In this document: in pieces, positions 24,790 through 30,521 of the stretch
How the letters are laid out: every line of letters starts with the position of its first letter
Numbering within the stretch: the stretch's first letter is position 1
Source of the DNA: Candidatus Mediterraneibacter gallistercoris
GTDB taxonomy: Bacteria > Bacillota_A > Clostridia > Lachnospirales > Lachnospiraceae
Length of the DNA: 30,521 nt
Assembly (NCBI GenBank): GCA_019119745.1
Contig: DWWI01000107.1
Coordinates: 1 to 30,521 of the forward strand
Direction of reading: 5' to 3'
The notes under the pieces: model-generated
What the model was told of the DNA's origin: nothing
Seen by the model: the letters and a program-made list of their open reading frames with translations, nothing else
Databases searched by the model: none
Program-made: the position numbers and the translations under genes

Positions 24790-24800
24790 CATGCTTATTC

Positions 24801-24829
24801 AGTTTAGCATATCTGATTCAAGACTTCAA
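24801..24829 (-). promoter_or_regulatory. Candidate promoter of prfC
   Basis: The minus strand reads TTGAAG (24824-24829), 17 bases, TAAACT (24801-24806), with TGC directly before the -10. It lies 18 bases past the spoIIIAH stop and predicts a leader of about 140 bases. Confidence 0.5.
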
Positions 24830-24846
24830 CCATTCACAAATCTGTT

Positions 24847-25458
24847 TCACTCATGGATAGGAGTAATCACGATATTCTCTGGCGCAATATCAGTCTTTCT
24901 TGTCACGATATCTTCGATCTGAGCGCGGTTTGCATCGGTCAGCTCATCCGCCTTTACGACCACATCCGCGGAATCATCGTCCAGGCTGACCACAGATTCA
25001 GAGAATCCTTTTGATGCCATCAAAGTCTCTATCGCAGCTTCCTGCTCGGCTATTTCAGTGATTCTGACCATCTGATCAACTGCATCCTGTTTCTCTGCGT
25101 CACTTAAATTTGTATTGTCAATGATAGCCTGAAGCGTCTCTTTATTTTCCGCCCGCACCTGTTCCCTCGTCACTTTTGCCTGGGCTACTGTCGCATCTGC
25201 GTTACCGCTTGTAAGAACTGCTTCTCCGGGCGTACCTTCCACGTCTGAGTCATTGCTCTCGATATCCTCCGTGGAACTTTCAATATCATCCTCCGAAATA
25301 TCCAGTAATTCCTGGTTTGCGAGGTCTGCATTTGCCTCCGTAGTGCTGTCCTTATTTTCTCCGAACAGGATGCCGGAATAGTTCAGGTAACCGGCAATTG
25401 CGATCATAACCGCAAGTGTTGCGATAATGACCTGATTTTTTTTCAATATTCGTTTCAC
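24847..25458 (-). CDS. spoIIIAH: Stage III sporulation protein AH
   Basis: This 203-residue mother-cell membrane protein pairs across the intermembrane space with a forespore SpoIIQ-type partner to form the feeding-tube channel. The N-terminus, RILKKNQVIIATLAVMIAIA, is a single transmembrane anchor. An acidic linker rich in D, E and S follows (about 40-85), then the ring-forming domain resembling YscJ/FliF (about 90-203). Three starts are possible: TTG 25485, ATG 25467 and GTG 25458. AGGAGG touches the ATG directly but is 9 bases before the GTG, and starting at GTG gives the usual short N-terminus, so I use GTG. It is the last gene of the operon. Confidence 0.92.
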   Translation of the reverse strand: MKRILKKNQVIIATLAVMIAIAGYLNYSGILFGENKDSTTEANADLANQELLDISEDDIESSTEDIESNDSDVEGTPGEAVLTSGNADATVAQAKVTREQVRAENKETLQAIIDNTNLSDAEKQDAVDQMVRITEIAEQEAAIETLMASKGFSESVVSLDDDSADVVVKADELTDANRAQIEDIVTRKTDIAPENIVITPIHE

Positions 25459-25481
25459 TTTCTCCATCCTCCTTTTATGTA

Positions 25482-26084
25482 TCAAGCCCGTTTCATTATT
25501 TTTATCTTATGCGCCTCTACTCCGAATAATGCCTGAACTGCTTCTGTAATATTCTGAGCGACAACTGCGTTTCCGCCTCCGTCCGCTATTACCACCACTC
25601 CTTCGATTTCCGGCGACAGCTCCTTGCTCACGTAAGGTGTGGAAGAGCCGTCAGACTCCTGTTCATAAATGCTTGTTTTATCCGAGGTATTTTCTTCTAC
25701 TGTGCGGGTACCTCCCTCGCTGTCCTCCTCTTCTGTTGTCTGGGAAGAACCGGACTGATCTTTTTCAATAATTTTCTGTCCTCCGGATTTCAGCGTTATC
25801 ATAACTGTTACCTCGCCCACACCGTCAACCTGCTTTAATACTTCCGCGGTCTTCGCCTCCAGATAATCCTCATACTCCCCCAGTGCTGTGCTGCTTTTAC
25901 TTACTGCAGCTGCGGAAGCATTTTCGCTGGTATCACCGTCCGTCTGATCAGATGTCGGAAATGGGAAAACAGCGACAAATAGCAGCATCCCTACAAGGAA
26001 CAAAATCAGGAGATGATTTTTCTTGGGAAGCATCGCCCCCGACCGGAGATTCTGCAGCCATTCTTTCCATTTATTATTGTCCAA
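25482..26084 (-). CDS. spoIIIAG: Stage III sporulation protein AG
   Basis: This 200-residue protein has one N-terminal transmembrane segment (about 24-42, HLLILFLVGMLLFVAVFPF), a Ser/Asp/Glu-rich region and a C-terminal ring-building domain ending EGVVVIADGGGNAVVAQNI and then EAVQALFGVEAHKIKIM. In B. subtilis SpoIIIAG forms a large ring in the intermembrane space as part of the channel to the forespore. A Q/S/T/E-rich insert (about 105-150) with EEEDSEGGTRTVEEN is poorly conserved. The start is TTG at 26084 with GGGGGAG 7 bases upstream; no nearby in-frame ATG has a ribosome-binding site. It overlaps the spoIIIAF end by 11 bases. Confidence 0.95.
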   Translation of the reverse strand: MDNNKWKEWLQNLRSGAMLPKKNHLLILFLVGMLLFVAVFPFPTSDQTDGDTSENASAAAVSKSSTALGEYEDYLEAKTAEVLKQVDGVGEVTVMITLKSGGQKIIEKDQSGSSQTTEEEDSEGGTRTVEENTSDKTSIYEQESDGSSTPYVSKELSPEIEGVVVIADGGGNAVVAQNITEAVQALFGVEAHKIKIMKRA

Positions 26085-26436
26085 TCTCTATCTCCCCCAC
26101 CTCAATCCGGCTGTTTTCATATTCTCCGTCCCCTTTCTCCGCCTTTTCCTCTGTCCGAAGGTAATCTGAAAGAGAAGCATCTTTATAGATCTCTTCCGCC
26201 CGTTCAATCTCCTGTTTTTCAAGTTCATACTCATTGCTTTTATAAAGTGTCTCAAACCTCCCTTTCATACCTGTCAGACTGAGAATCGGTGTGGCCAGAA
26301 GCAGAATAAGGATCAGACCGGAAAAGAAACGAATATACTTCGCATAGTCTTTGCCCGGTACAGCATGCATTACAGCAGCTGTAACGATAAGATACACTGT
26401 AATATCCTGTATCCACTTATAAATCTGTTGAAACAT
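26074..26436 (-). CDS. spoIIIAF: Stage III sporulation protein AF, short form
   Basis: This 120-residue membrane protein has two N-terminal transmembrane helices (about 10-27 and 33-52, WIQDITVYLIVTAAVMHAV then FFSGLILILLLATPILSL), which match the SpoIIIAF family, followed by a short soluble tail. The B. subtilis protein is about 206 residues, so roughly 80 residues of the C-terminal domain are missing. The gene does not look freshly broken: the TAA overlaps the spoIIIAG start and ribosome-binding site, as expected of an intact operon. The ATG at 26436 has AAAGGAG 9 bases upstream. Its place between AE and AG supports the identity. Confidence 0.9.
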   Translation of the reverse strand: MFQQIYKWIQDITVYLIVTAAVMHAVPGKDYAKYIRFFSGLILILLLATPILSLTGMKGRFETLYKSNEYELEKQEIERAEEIYKDASLSDYLRTEEKAEKGDGEYENSRIEVGEIEIGQ

Positions 26437-26461
26437 AAGATCCAGCTCCTTTCAGAAGCAG

Positions 26462-27628
26462 TCATGATGTAGAGGCGGCAACGATCGCGATTGTTATCAT
26501 AAAAAGCAGACCCGCCGTAAATATTACTTTTACCATTATTTCATACCCTTCACTGACCCCGCTGATGCATGTTGTTATTCTCTTATCCGATACAGGCTGC
26601 ACGAGCGCGGCTGCAAGTTTATACATAAGCGCCATGATCAGCATCTGAAAGATCGGAACGGCGCAGATGGCGACAGAGATCACGGCGCCGGCCATTCCTA
26701 TCCCGTTTTTGATCAATACTGCTGTTCCCAATACAACCTCAGCGACTCCGCCGACGGCATTTCCAACCCATGGCAGTGCCTCTGCGGTACGGGTAAGCGC
26801 ACTTCTCTTCACTGCATCGATGGCCGGTGCCAGAAGCCCCTGCACTACATTGACACTGATCACACATACAAGCAGGGTTTTAAGGATCCATGACACCACC
26901 TTCTTGATCAGATCTGCAAACTCTGAAAGAAAATCCTCTCCTGTCAGATTGCCCAGCACGCGTATCATGATATAGATATTAACAACCGGAAGCAAAAAGC
27001 GTACGATCACCAGTTCCACTATATATATCAGAAAAAGGATTACATTATAAAAAAAGAGAGACGTCACGCTGCCTGATGCAAACGCTACCGCGAGAAAATA
27101 GCTCGGGCACAGCACCCGCATAAAATCGACCAGATATCCAAGCCGCTCTTCCATCCCCTCTGCCGATGTACGGAATGCAGTCAGACACAATGTGATCAAA
27201 AGCATGTACATAACGTAAAAACTGATATCCGATATCTGGCGGCTCTTAAATGCTCCTGCAAAGCTGCTGAATACTGCAGCGGTAAGGGCCACCAGCAGTA
27301 CATACACAAGATTCTTACGATTATAGTCAAACTCGTATGATACCTGATCTGCCAGAAACTGTAAAAACATCCGGATTGTCTCTTCCATATCTCCTGATAT
27401 TAAAGAAGAGACAACCTCACCGAATGTGATTTTCTCCTGTGGAAACATCTGTGTCAGACTGTCTTCTATCTCATCAAAATCAAATTCCGAAAGCAGCGCC
27501 TCCCTTATATCTTCCTGGACAGCATCCATATCCGGATCTTCCGCCGCATCTACGATTTTCGTCCCCAGGCCGAATACAATCAGCACGAGCAGTATTGTAA
27601 ACAGGAATCTTCCCTTTCTTCCTCTCAT
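26462..27628 (-). CDS. spoIIIAE: Stage III sporulation protein AE
   Basis: This 388-residue polytopic membrane protein is a core part of the SpoIIIA complex. A signal-like first segment (about 8-28, FLFTILLVLIVFGLGT, ending near AAEDPD) is followed by an acidic extracellular stretch and then about seven hydrophobic helices from residue 105 to the end, including LVYVLLVALTAAVFSSFAG and the proline/glycine-rich VLGTAVLIKNGIGMAGAVIS. The length agrees with the family. The ATG at 27628 shares the sequence ATGA with the spoIIIAD stop (4-base overlap), so the two are translationally coupled. No domain is missing. Confidence 0.96.
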   Translation of the reverse strand: MRGRKGRFLFTILLVLIVFGLGTKIVDAAEDPDMDAVQEDIREALLSEFDFDEIEDSLTQMFPQEKITFGEVVSSLISGDMEETIRMFLQFLADQVSYEFDYNRKNLVYVLLVALTAAVFSSFAGAFKSRQISDISFYVMYMLLITLCLTAFRTSAEGMEERLGYLVDFMRVLCPSYFLAVAFASGSVTSLFFYNVILFLIYIVELVIVRFLLPVVNIYIMIRVLGNLTGEDFLSEFADLIKKVVSWILKTLLVCVISVNVVQGLLAPAIDAVKRSALTRTAEALPWVGNAVGGVAEVVLGTAVLIKNGIGMAGAVISVAICAVPIFQMLIMALMYKLAAALVQPVSDKRITTCISGVSEGYEIMVKVIFTAGLLFMITIAIVAASTS

Positions 27629-28011
27629 GATAGAAACTCCTGTATAGTCTGAAGCAGCGCGAGAAGCACCGGCAGCCCGAGTACAAGGATTGTAAGCTTG
27701 CCAAATATCTCAATCTGCCCGGCAAGAGTCTGATATCCCGCGTCTTTACAAATACCTGATGAAAATTCTGCAATATAGGTGATTCCGATCATTTTGAACA
27801 TCGTCGACAGATATCCTGCGTCCAGGTTGATATAAGATGTGATCTGCTCCAGTGTATTTACAAAAACGCCGAGTCTGTCCACGATCAGAGAAAAGAGTAT
27901 CACTCCTGTTGCTACACAGACATAAATACCGTATTCAGGTTTTCCTGCTTTCAGCTGTATTGCGAGGACGGCCCCGATCACACCGATGATTCCGGCCTGT
28001 ATCATACTCAT
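27625..28011 (-). CDS. spoIIIAD: Stage III sporulation protein AD
   Basis: This 128-residue protein is almost entirely hydrophobic helices: about residues 4-22 (IQAGIIGVIGAVLAIQL), 31-50 and 62-128 in segments, ending VLGLPVLLALLQTIQEFLS. This is the SpoIIIAD pattern, and SpoIIIAC looks like a short version of its first half. The ATG at 28011 has GGAGGG 6 bases upstream. The stop overlaps the spoIIIAE start. Its role is structural in the mother-cell membrane export-like complex; no catalytic motif is present. Confidence 0.95.
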   Translation of the reverse strand: MSMIQAGIIGVIGAVLAIQLKAGKPEYGIYVCVATGVILFSLIVDRLGVFVNTLEQITSYINLDAGYLSTMFKMIGITYIAEFSSGICKDAGYQTLAGQIEIFGKLTILVLGLPVLLALLQTIQEFLS

Positions 28012-28052
28012 TGATATCCCTCCTGTTCTTCGAAAAGTCTCCGCATACTTTT

Positions 28053-28247
28053 TTAAAGCGCAAAAAGCCGACGAATCGTTTGAAACAGATCATAAATATA
28101 TGGGAGAACCCATGAAAGCACCAGGATCAGACCGGCCAGACTGGCCAGAAATGCCTGTTCTTCCCGTCCGCTGTGCTTAAGCACCTGGCTCAGGATCGAT
28201 ACAAGTATACCGACCGCTGCTATTCGAAAAATCAGATTAATATCCAT
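28053..28247 (-). CDS. spoIIIAC: Stage III sporulation protein AC
   Basis: This 64-residue two-helix membrane protein reads MDINLIFRIAAVGILVSILS, then a short loop with HSGREEQAF and a second helix LASLAGLILVLSWVLPYIY. Length and pattern match SpoIIIAC. I chose the ATG at 28247 since GGGAGG lies 4 bases upstream; an ATG 12 bases earlier overlaps that ribosome-binding site. It is followed after 41 bases by spoIIIAD. Confidence 0.93.
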   Translation of the reverse strand: MDINLIFRIAAVGILVSILSQVLKHSGREEQAFLASLAGLILVLSWVLPYIYDLFQTIRRLFAL

Positions 28248-28260
28248 GTTTCCTCCCATC

Positions 28261-28779
28261 TCAGATCAGGATCACTATCAGGAATAGTCCGCCCATCACC
28301 CCCAGACAACCTCCAATCCGCGTCTTTGCCGCCAGATTCTCTCTGAGCTTTTCAATTTCCAGATCCATTCGGTTCAGATACATCTGAAGTGTATGATCCA
28401 ATGTATCCTGCTCAAGACTGCCCAGAAATGTACCCGGCTCTTTCATTAGCACAGAATGTTCCTGCTTTAACCCCAGCGGTTTCAGATACTTATCTGCGCA
28501 ACGGTTCCACGCCCTCGCAAACCCGGTTTCTTCGCGCATTTCTACTGCGCGGGCAGTCTCCAGAAGCCATGTGCGGTACGGCTTTCGCACCCGCCTTCCC
28601 ACCTCGGAAAAAACCTCAGGCAACGGTGCGTGTGTATATGAGATTTCGCCTTTGATCAGACTGAAAATATATCTCAGATACTGCATTTTCTCCAAATATG
28701 CTTTCAATTCCGTACAATAGACATATCCGGCGCCGGTTGTCGCGGTAAGAATCAGAAGCCCTCCTATTATTCTCTGCAC
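28261..28779 (-). CDS. spoIIIAB: Stage III sporulation protein AB
   Basis: This 172-residue protein has an N-terminal hydrophobic segment (about 3-22), a helical cytoplasmic region (about 35-150) and a C-terminal hydrophobic helix (GGCLGVMGGLFLIVILI), the known SpoIIIAB layout, which resembles type II/IV secretion platform proteins. Conserved-looking stretches are LRYIFSLIKGEISYTHAPLP and FLGSLEQDTLDHTLQMYLNR. The start is GTG at 28779, with GGGGGAG 6 bases upstream; it lies within the spoIIIAA end (13-base overlap). The frame is unbroken. Confidence 0.95.
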   Translation of the reverse strand: MQRIIGGLLILTATTGAGYVYCTELKAYLEKMQYLRYIFSLIKGEISYTHAPLPEVFSEVGRRVRKPYRTWLLETARAVEMREETGFARAWNRCADKYLKPLGLKQEHSVLMKEPGTFLGSLEQDTLDHTLQMYLNRMDLEIEKLRENLAAKTRIGGCLGVMGGLFLIVILI

Positions 28780-29723
28780 AGCACACTCCCCCGCTCATCA
28801 TATATTCCCCGGATCTCACCCGGATGTTCGCCATTTCCAAGCACTACATACCGTTCAAACATCCGGCGCCGGATCAGCTCGCCGAGTACCGGCTTTTTCT
28901 TTGCCTCATCCATATCAAGGCCATGTACGCTTGCAATCAGCTTGCATCCGCACTGCATGGCATATTCCACAGCATGGATATCTTCACTTGTTCCGATCTC
29001 ATCCACGGCTATTACCTGAGGCGCCATGGAGCGGATCAGCATGATCATTCCTTCGGCCTTCGGACAGCAGTCCAGAATATCGGTTCTTGAGCCAAGGTGA
29101 TTCTGAGCAATTCCAAGATAACATCCGCCCAGCTCCGATCGTTCATCAACCACGCCCACAGAACATCCCTTTACATACTGATTTCCATCCGATATCTGCC
29201 GGATCAGATCACGAATAAGAGTAGTCTTTCCGCAGCCGGGAGGCGATATGATCAGAGTATGGCACACCTGTTTATTTCTCGTAATATATGGAAGCAGACT
29301 GTCAGCACAACCGATCACCTCATGTGATATTCTGATATTGACTGATGATATGTACTGAATATTTTTTACCTTCTCATTTTCCATGATTACTTTGCCTGCC
29401 ACTCCCACTCTGTGCCCTCCTTCGACTGTCAAGAATCCCTGCCGCAGTTCATTCTCATATGCGTAGAGGGAGAAATGGCTGATATAATCCATTGTCTCCC
29501 TCACTTCCTCTTTTGTAATAATATGCGGATTTACTGCAGACGGAAGAATCTTCTCCCTGTTGCAGCGCACGATCCGGACCGGCTGTCCTGTCCGCAGCCT
29601 TATTTCCTGCACGCCGTCAAGCCCGCCTGTATCTTCCTGTATAATCTTCCTGACGCTCTTTGCAAGAATTCCTAATACCTGCTCATCCCTGCCCCTTTTC
29701 TGTTTCCTATCACTTCTTTCCAT
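28767..29723 (-). CDS. spoIIIAA: Stage III sporulation protein AA, secretion-type ATPase
   Basis: This 318-residue cytoplasmic ATPase powers the SpoIIIA channel in the mother cell and resembles type II/IV secretion ATPases. The Walker A is SPPGCGKTTLIRDL (about 162-175), Walker B is PQVIAVDEIGTSED (about 232-245) and a conserved KLIASVHG follows. The N-terminal domain has IRLRTGQPVRI and HFSLYAYENELRQGF. I chose the ATG at 29723 because AGAGGTG lies 6 bases before it; a TTG seven codons further upstream overlaps the promoter start site. It heads the eight-gene spoIIIA operon under a sigma-E-like promoter. Confidence 0.96.
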   Translation of the reverse strand: MERSDRKQKRGRDEQVLGILAKSVRKIIQEDTGGLDGVQEIRLRTGQPVRIVRCNREKILPSAVNPHIITKEEVRETMDYISHFSLYAYENELRQGFLTVEGGHRVGVAGKVIMENEKVKNIQYISSVNIRISHEVIGCADSLLPYITRNKQVCHTLIISPPGCGKTTLIRDLIRQISDGNQYVKGCSVGVVDERSELGGCYLGIAQNHLGSRTDILDCCPKAEGMIMLIRSMAPQVIAVDEIGTSEDIHAVEYAMQCGCKLIASVHGLDMDEAKKKPVLGELIRRRMFERYVVLGNGEHPGEIRGIYDERGSVLCRE

Positions 29724-29742
29724 CTTGTCCACCTCTTTACAC

Positions 29743-29770
29743 AATATATGTGGACCCGATAAAAATATGA
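29743..29770 (-). promoter_or_regulatory. Sigma-E-type promoter of the spoIIIA operon
   Basis: The minus strand reads TCATATT (29764-29770), 13 bases, CATATATT (29743-29750). The -35 fits the sigma-E consensus KMATATT fully and the -10 fits CATACANT with one mismatch, at the normal 13-14 base spacing. In B. subtilis spoIIIA is sigma-E-dependent. The start site falls near 29736, so the leader is only about 13 bases and carries little beyond the ribosome-binding site. The -35 box is 10 bases from the first large foldback element. Confidence 0.8.
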
Positions 29771-29780
29771 GTAGAAATTT

Positions 29781-30130
29781 CGATTTATCGGATCGAATGC
29801 CGAGTGGAATAAAGTCCGAAAACGGATGAGATGAGGCAGTGAAATACTTATTGAGATAACCAGCATGTGCTTCAGGCTCCGCTCCATAATTCGGGAAAAA
29901 CTAAAGGATCAGAAAGATGATTAAACCCAAAGTTTGAAAATGAAGAACTCAGCTTTGCCTCAGACACTTCATTTTCAGACTTAACATCATCTTTCTGATC
30001 CTTAACTTTTTCTTTCGAATTATTCCGAAGTCGCCTTCCTCACATACCAGTCATCTCTTTAAAGTCTTTCGGTGCCTCATCCCCACCCGTTTTCTGCTTC
30101 ATCAGATTCGGCAGTCACTCCGACAAATCG
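29781..30130. repeat. Foldback element 1: 350-bp imperfect inverted repeat
   Basis: Arms 29781-29921 and 29986-30130 are complementary along their whole length, by eye about 70 percent. Pairing is colinear with only a few bases of drift. Clear blocks: 29781-29792 with 30119-30130 (11 of 12); 29818-29825 with 30087-30094; 29830-29838 with 30073-30081; 29886-29893 with 30016-30023; and 29904-29921 with 29986-30003 (18 of 18). Near the tip, 29932-29945 pairs with 29967-29980 (13 of 14), leaving a loop of about 21 bases. No coding capacity of note, no transposase and no terminal duplication were seen. It could be a long structured RNA, a MITE-like element or a DNA foldback. The strand is not determined: wobble-type mismatches favour neither. 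Confidence 0.85.
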
Positions 30131-30196
30131 GGATGTAAAAGAAGCCGGTTGATGGGGGAAGTAATCGAGAAAAGTTTATTTATATGTCAGGCAGAG

Positions 30197-30359
30197 AACC
30201 GCTTCCCGTTATAGAGATTTCTGGTTTCGCTTGTCTGCCTTATATCTGCAGAGAATATCCCGTGTCAAGCCCTTGCCTGTAATCAGGTGCTTCGCAGGCT
30301 TGACACGGGATGTTCCTGCAGATGAATATTAATCAAGCGGACCAGAAATCAATGCGGTT
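30197..30359. repeat. Foldback element 2: 163-bp nested inverted repeat
   Basis: Successive complementary blocks are 30197-30202 with 30354-30359 (6 of 6), 30216-30225 with 30341-30350 (10 of 10), 30228-30233 with 30334-30339 (6 of 6), 30244-30251 with 30316-30323 (8 of 8, containing CTGCAG) and 30257-30271 with 30297-30311 (15 of 15). The 25-base apical region holds a small CCTG/CAGG hairpin. A 10-base insertion in the left arm is the main asymmetry. There is no ORF, and no U-tract after either end to suggest a plain terminator. Confidence 0.85.
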
Positions 30360-30392
30360 TGTATGAGATTTTCGCACTGGGAAAGAAAATAG

Positions 30393-30521
30393 CCGGGAGG
30401 CAGGTATTGCGTACGCACCGTTGGAGCAGCGTCGACACTTAGAGCGCGTCTTTTGCGCTCTTATGTACCGTTACGCTGCGACCGAATGAAAATGTGTGCG
30501 TTAGCAATACCTGCCTCCCGG
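30393..30521. repeat. Foldback element 3: 129-bp nested inverted repeat at the window end
   Basis: A perfect 18-bp outer stem (30393-30410 CCGGGAGGCAGGTATTGC with 30504-30521) encloses ACGCAC/GTGCGT (30413-30418 with 30496-30501), GCAGCGT/ACGCTGC (30426-30432 with 30473-30479) and AGAGCGC/GCGCTCT (30441-30447 with 30455-30461) around a 7-base loop. The nested stems make a rod-like fold with internal loops. The outer stem ends exactly on the last base of the window, so its true right edge may lie outside. It is more G+C-rich than the neighbouring genes. Confidence 0.85.

Larger units (their letters stand above)
29771..30521. other. Gene-free stretch upstream of the spoIIIA operon
   Basis: About 750 bases hold no supported coding sequence on either strand; only short frames (about 20-55 codons) occur and follow no ribosome-binding site or family pattern. 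Three foldback elements fill most of it, separated by 66 bases (30131-30196) and 33 bases (30360-30392), in which I see nothing more. No promoter directing transcription into the elements was recognised with confidence. Confidence 0.7.

Noticed and set aside
30041..30103. 20-codon minus-strand frame beginning MKQKTGGDEAPKD in foldback element 1
   Set aside because: No ribosome-binding site, ends in a stop after 20 codons, and the matching arm does not encode a related peptide.
29781..30521. CRISPR array or integron attC sites
   Set aside because: The elements are not repeats of one another, there is no regular spacer pattern, and no GTTRRRY/RYYYAAC pairs occur at the stem ends.
29781..30521. 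Retron ncRNA or group II intron
   Set aside because: No reverse transcriptase is in the window and no domain V-like hairpin was found; sequence beyond 30521 could reopen the retron idea.

Overview
The window comes from a spore-forming, anaerobic Firmicute, most likely a member of the Lachnospiraceae or a close clostridial relative. The evidence is a complete spoIIIAA-AH operon, spoIVB and spo0A, two monomeric [FeFe] hydrogenases, strong AGGAGG ribosome-binding sites and frequent TTG/GTG starts. Every gene I can support lies on the minus strand, so transcription runs from high to low coordinates. I found no tRNA, rRNA, CRISPR array, transposase or phage gene.

Layout in transcription order. 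(1) 30521-29771: about 750 bp with no gene, filled by three consecutive large foldback structures (29781-30130, 30197-30359, 30393-30521); the last ends on the final base of the window. (2) 29770-24847: a sigma-E-like promoter, then spoIIIAA-AB-AC-AD-AE-AF-AG-AH with overlapping or closely spaced genes. These build the mother-cell side of the channel to the forespore. (3) 24829-23063: prfC (release factor 3) with its own promoter and a leader with two hairpins. (4) 23051-22604: asp23/YqhY-family gene, ending in a terminator. (5) 22587-14011: a nine-gene run, nusB-xseA-xseB-ispA-dxs-tlyA-nadK-argR-recN, with gaps of about 0-24 bp and a strong terminator after recN. (6) 13879-11884: spoIVB and spo0A; spo0A has a consensus promoter and three 0A-box-like sites. 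(7) 11819-6230: glgA, metF, a free-standing methionine-synthase activation-domain protein and a short metH lacking that domain. (8) 6168-3081: two tandem group-B-like [FeFe] hydrogenases. (9) 3014-306: alaS. (10) 242-1: rpsU, cut by the window edge.

The segment from spoIIIAA to spo0A is the ancient Firmicute gene order known from Bacillus subtilis, but here accB/accC and folD are missing, prfC sits between spoIIIAH and asp23, and nadK sits between tlyA and argR. It links translation and housekeeping (NusB, exonuclease VII, DXS/IspA isoprenoid supply, NAD kinase, ArgR, RecN) to the sporulation regulators at its end. The glgA-metF-activation-metH group suggests that methyl-folate and methionine synthesis are co-transcribed with glycogen synthase. 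The least explained part is the foldback array upstream of spoIIIAA. A second theme is very compact terminator/promoter overlap at three gene boundaries.
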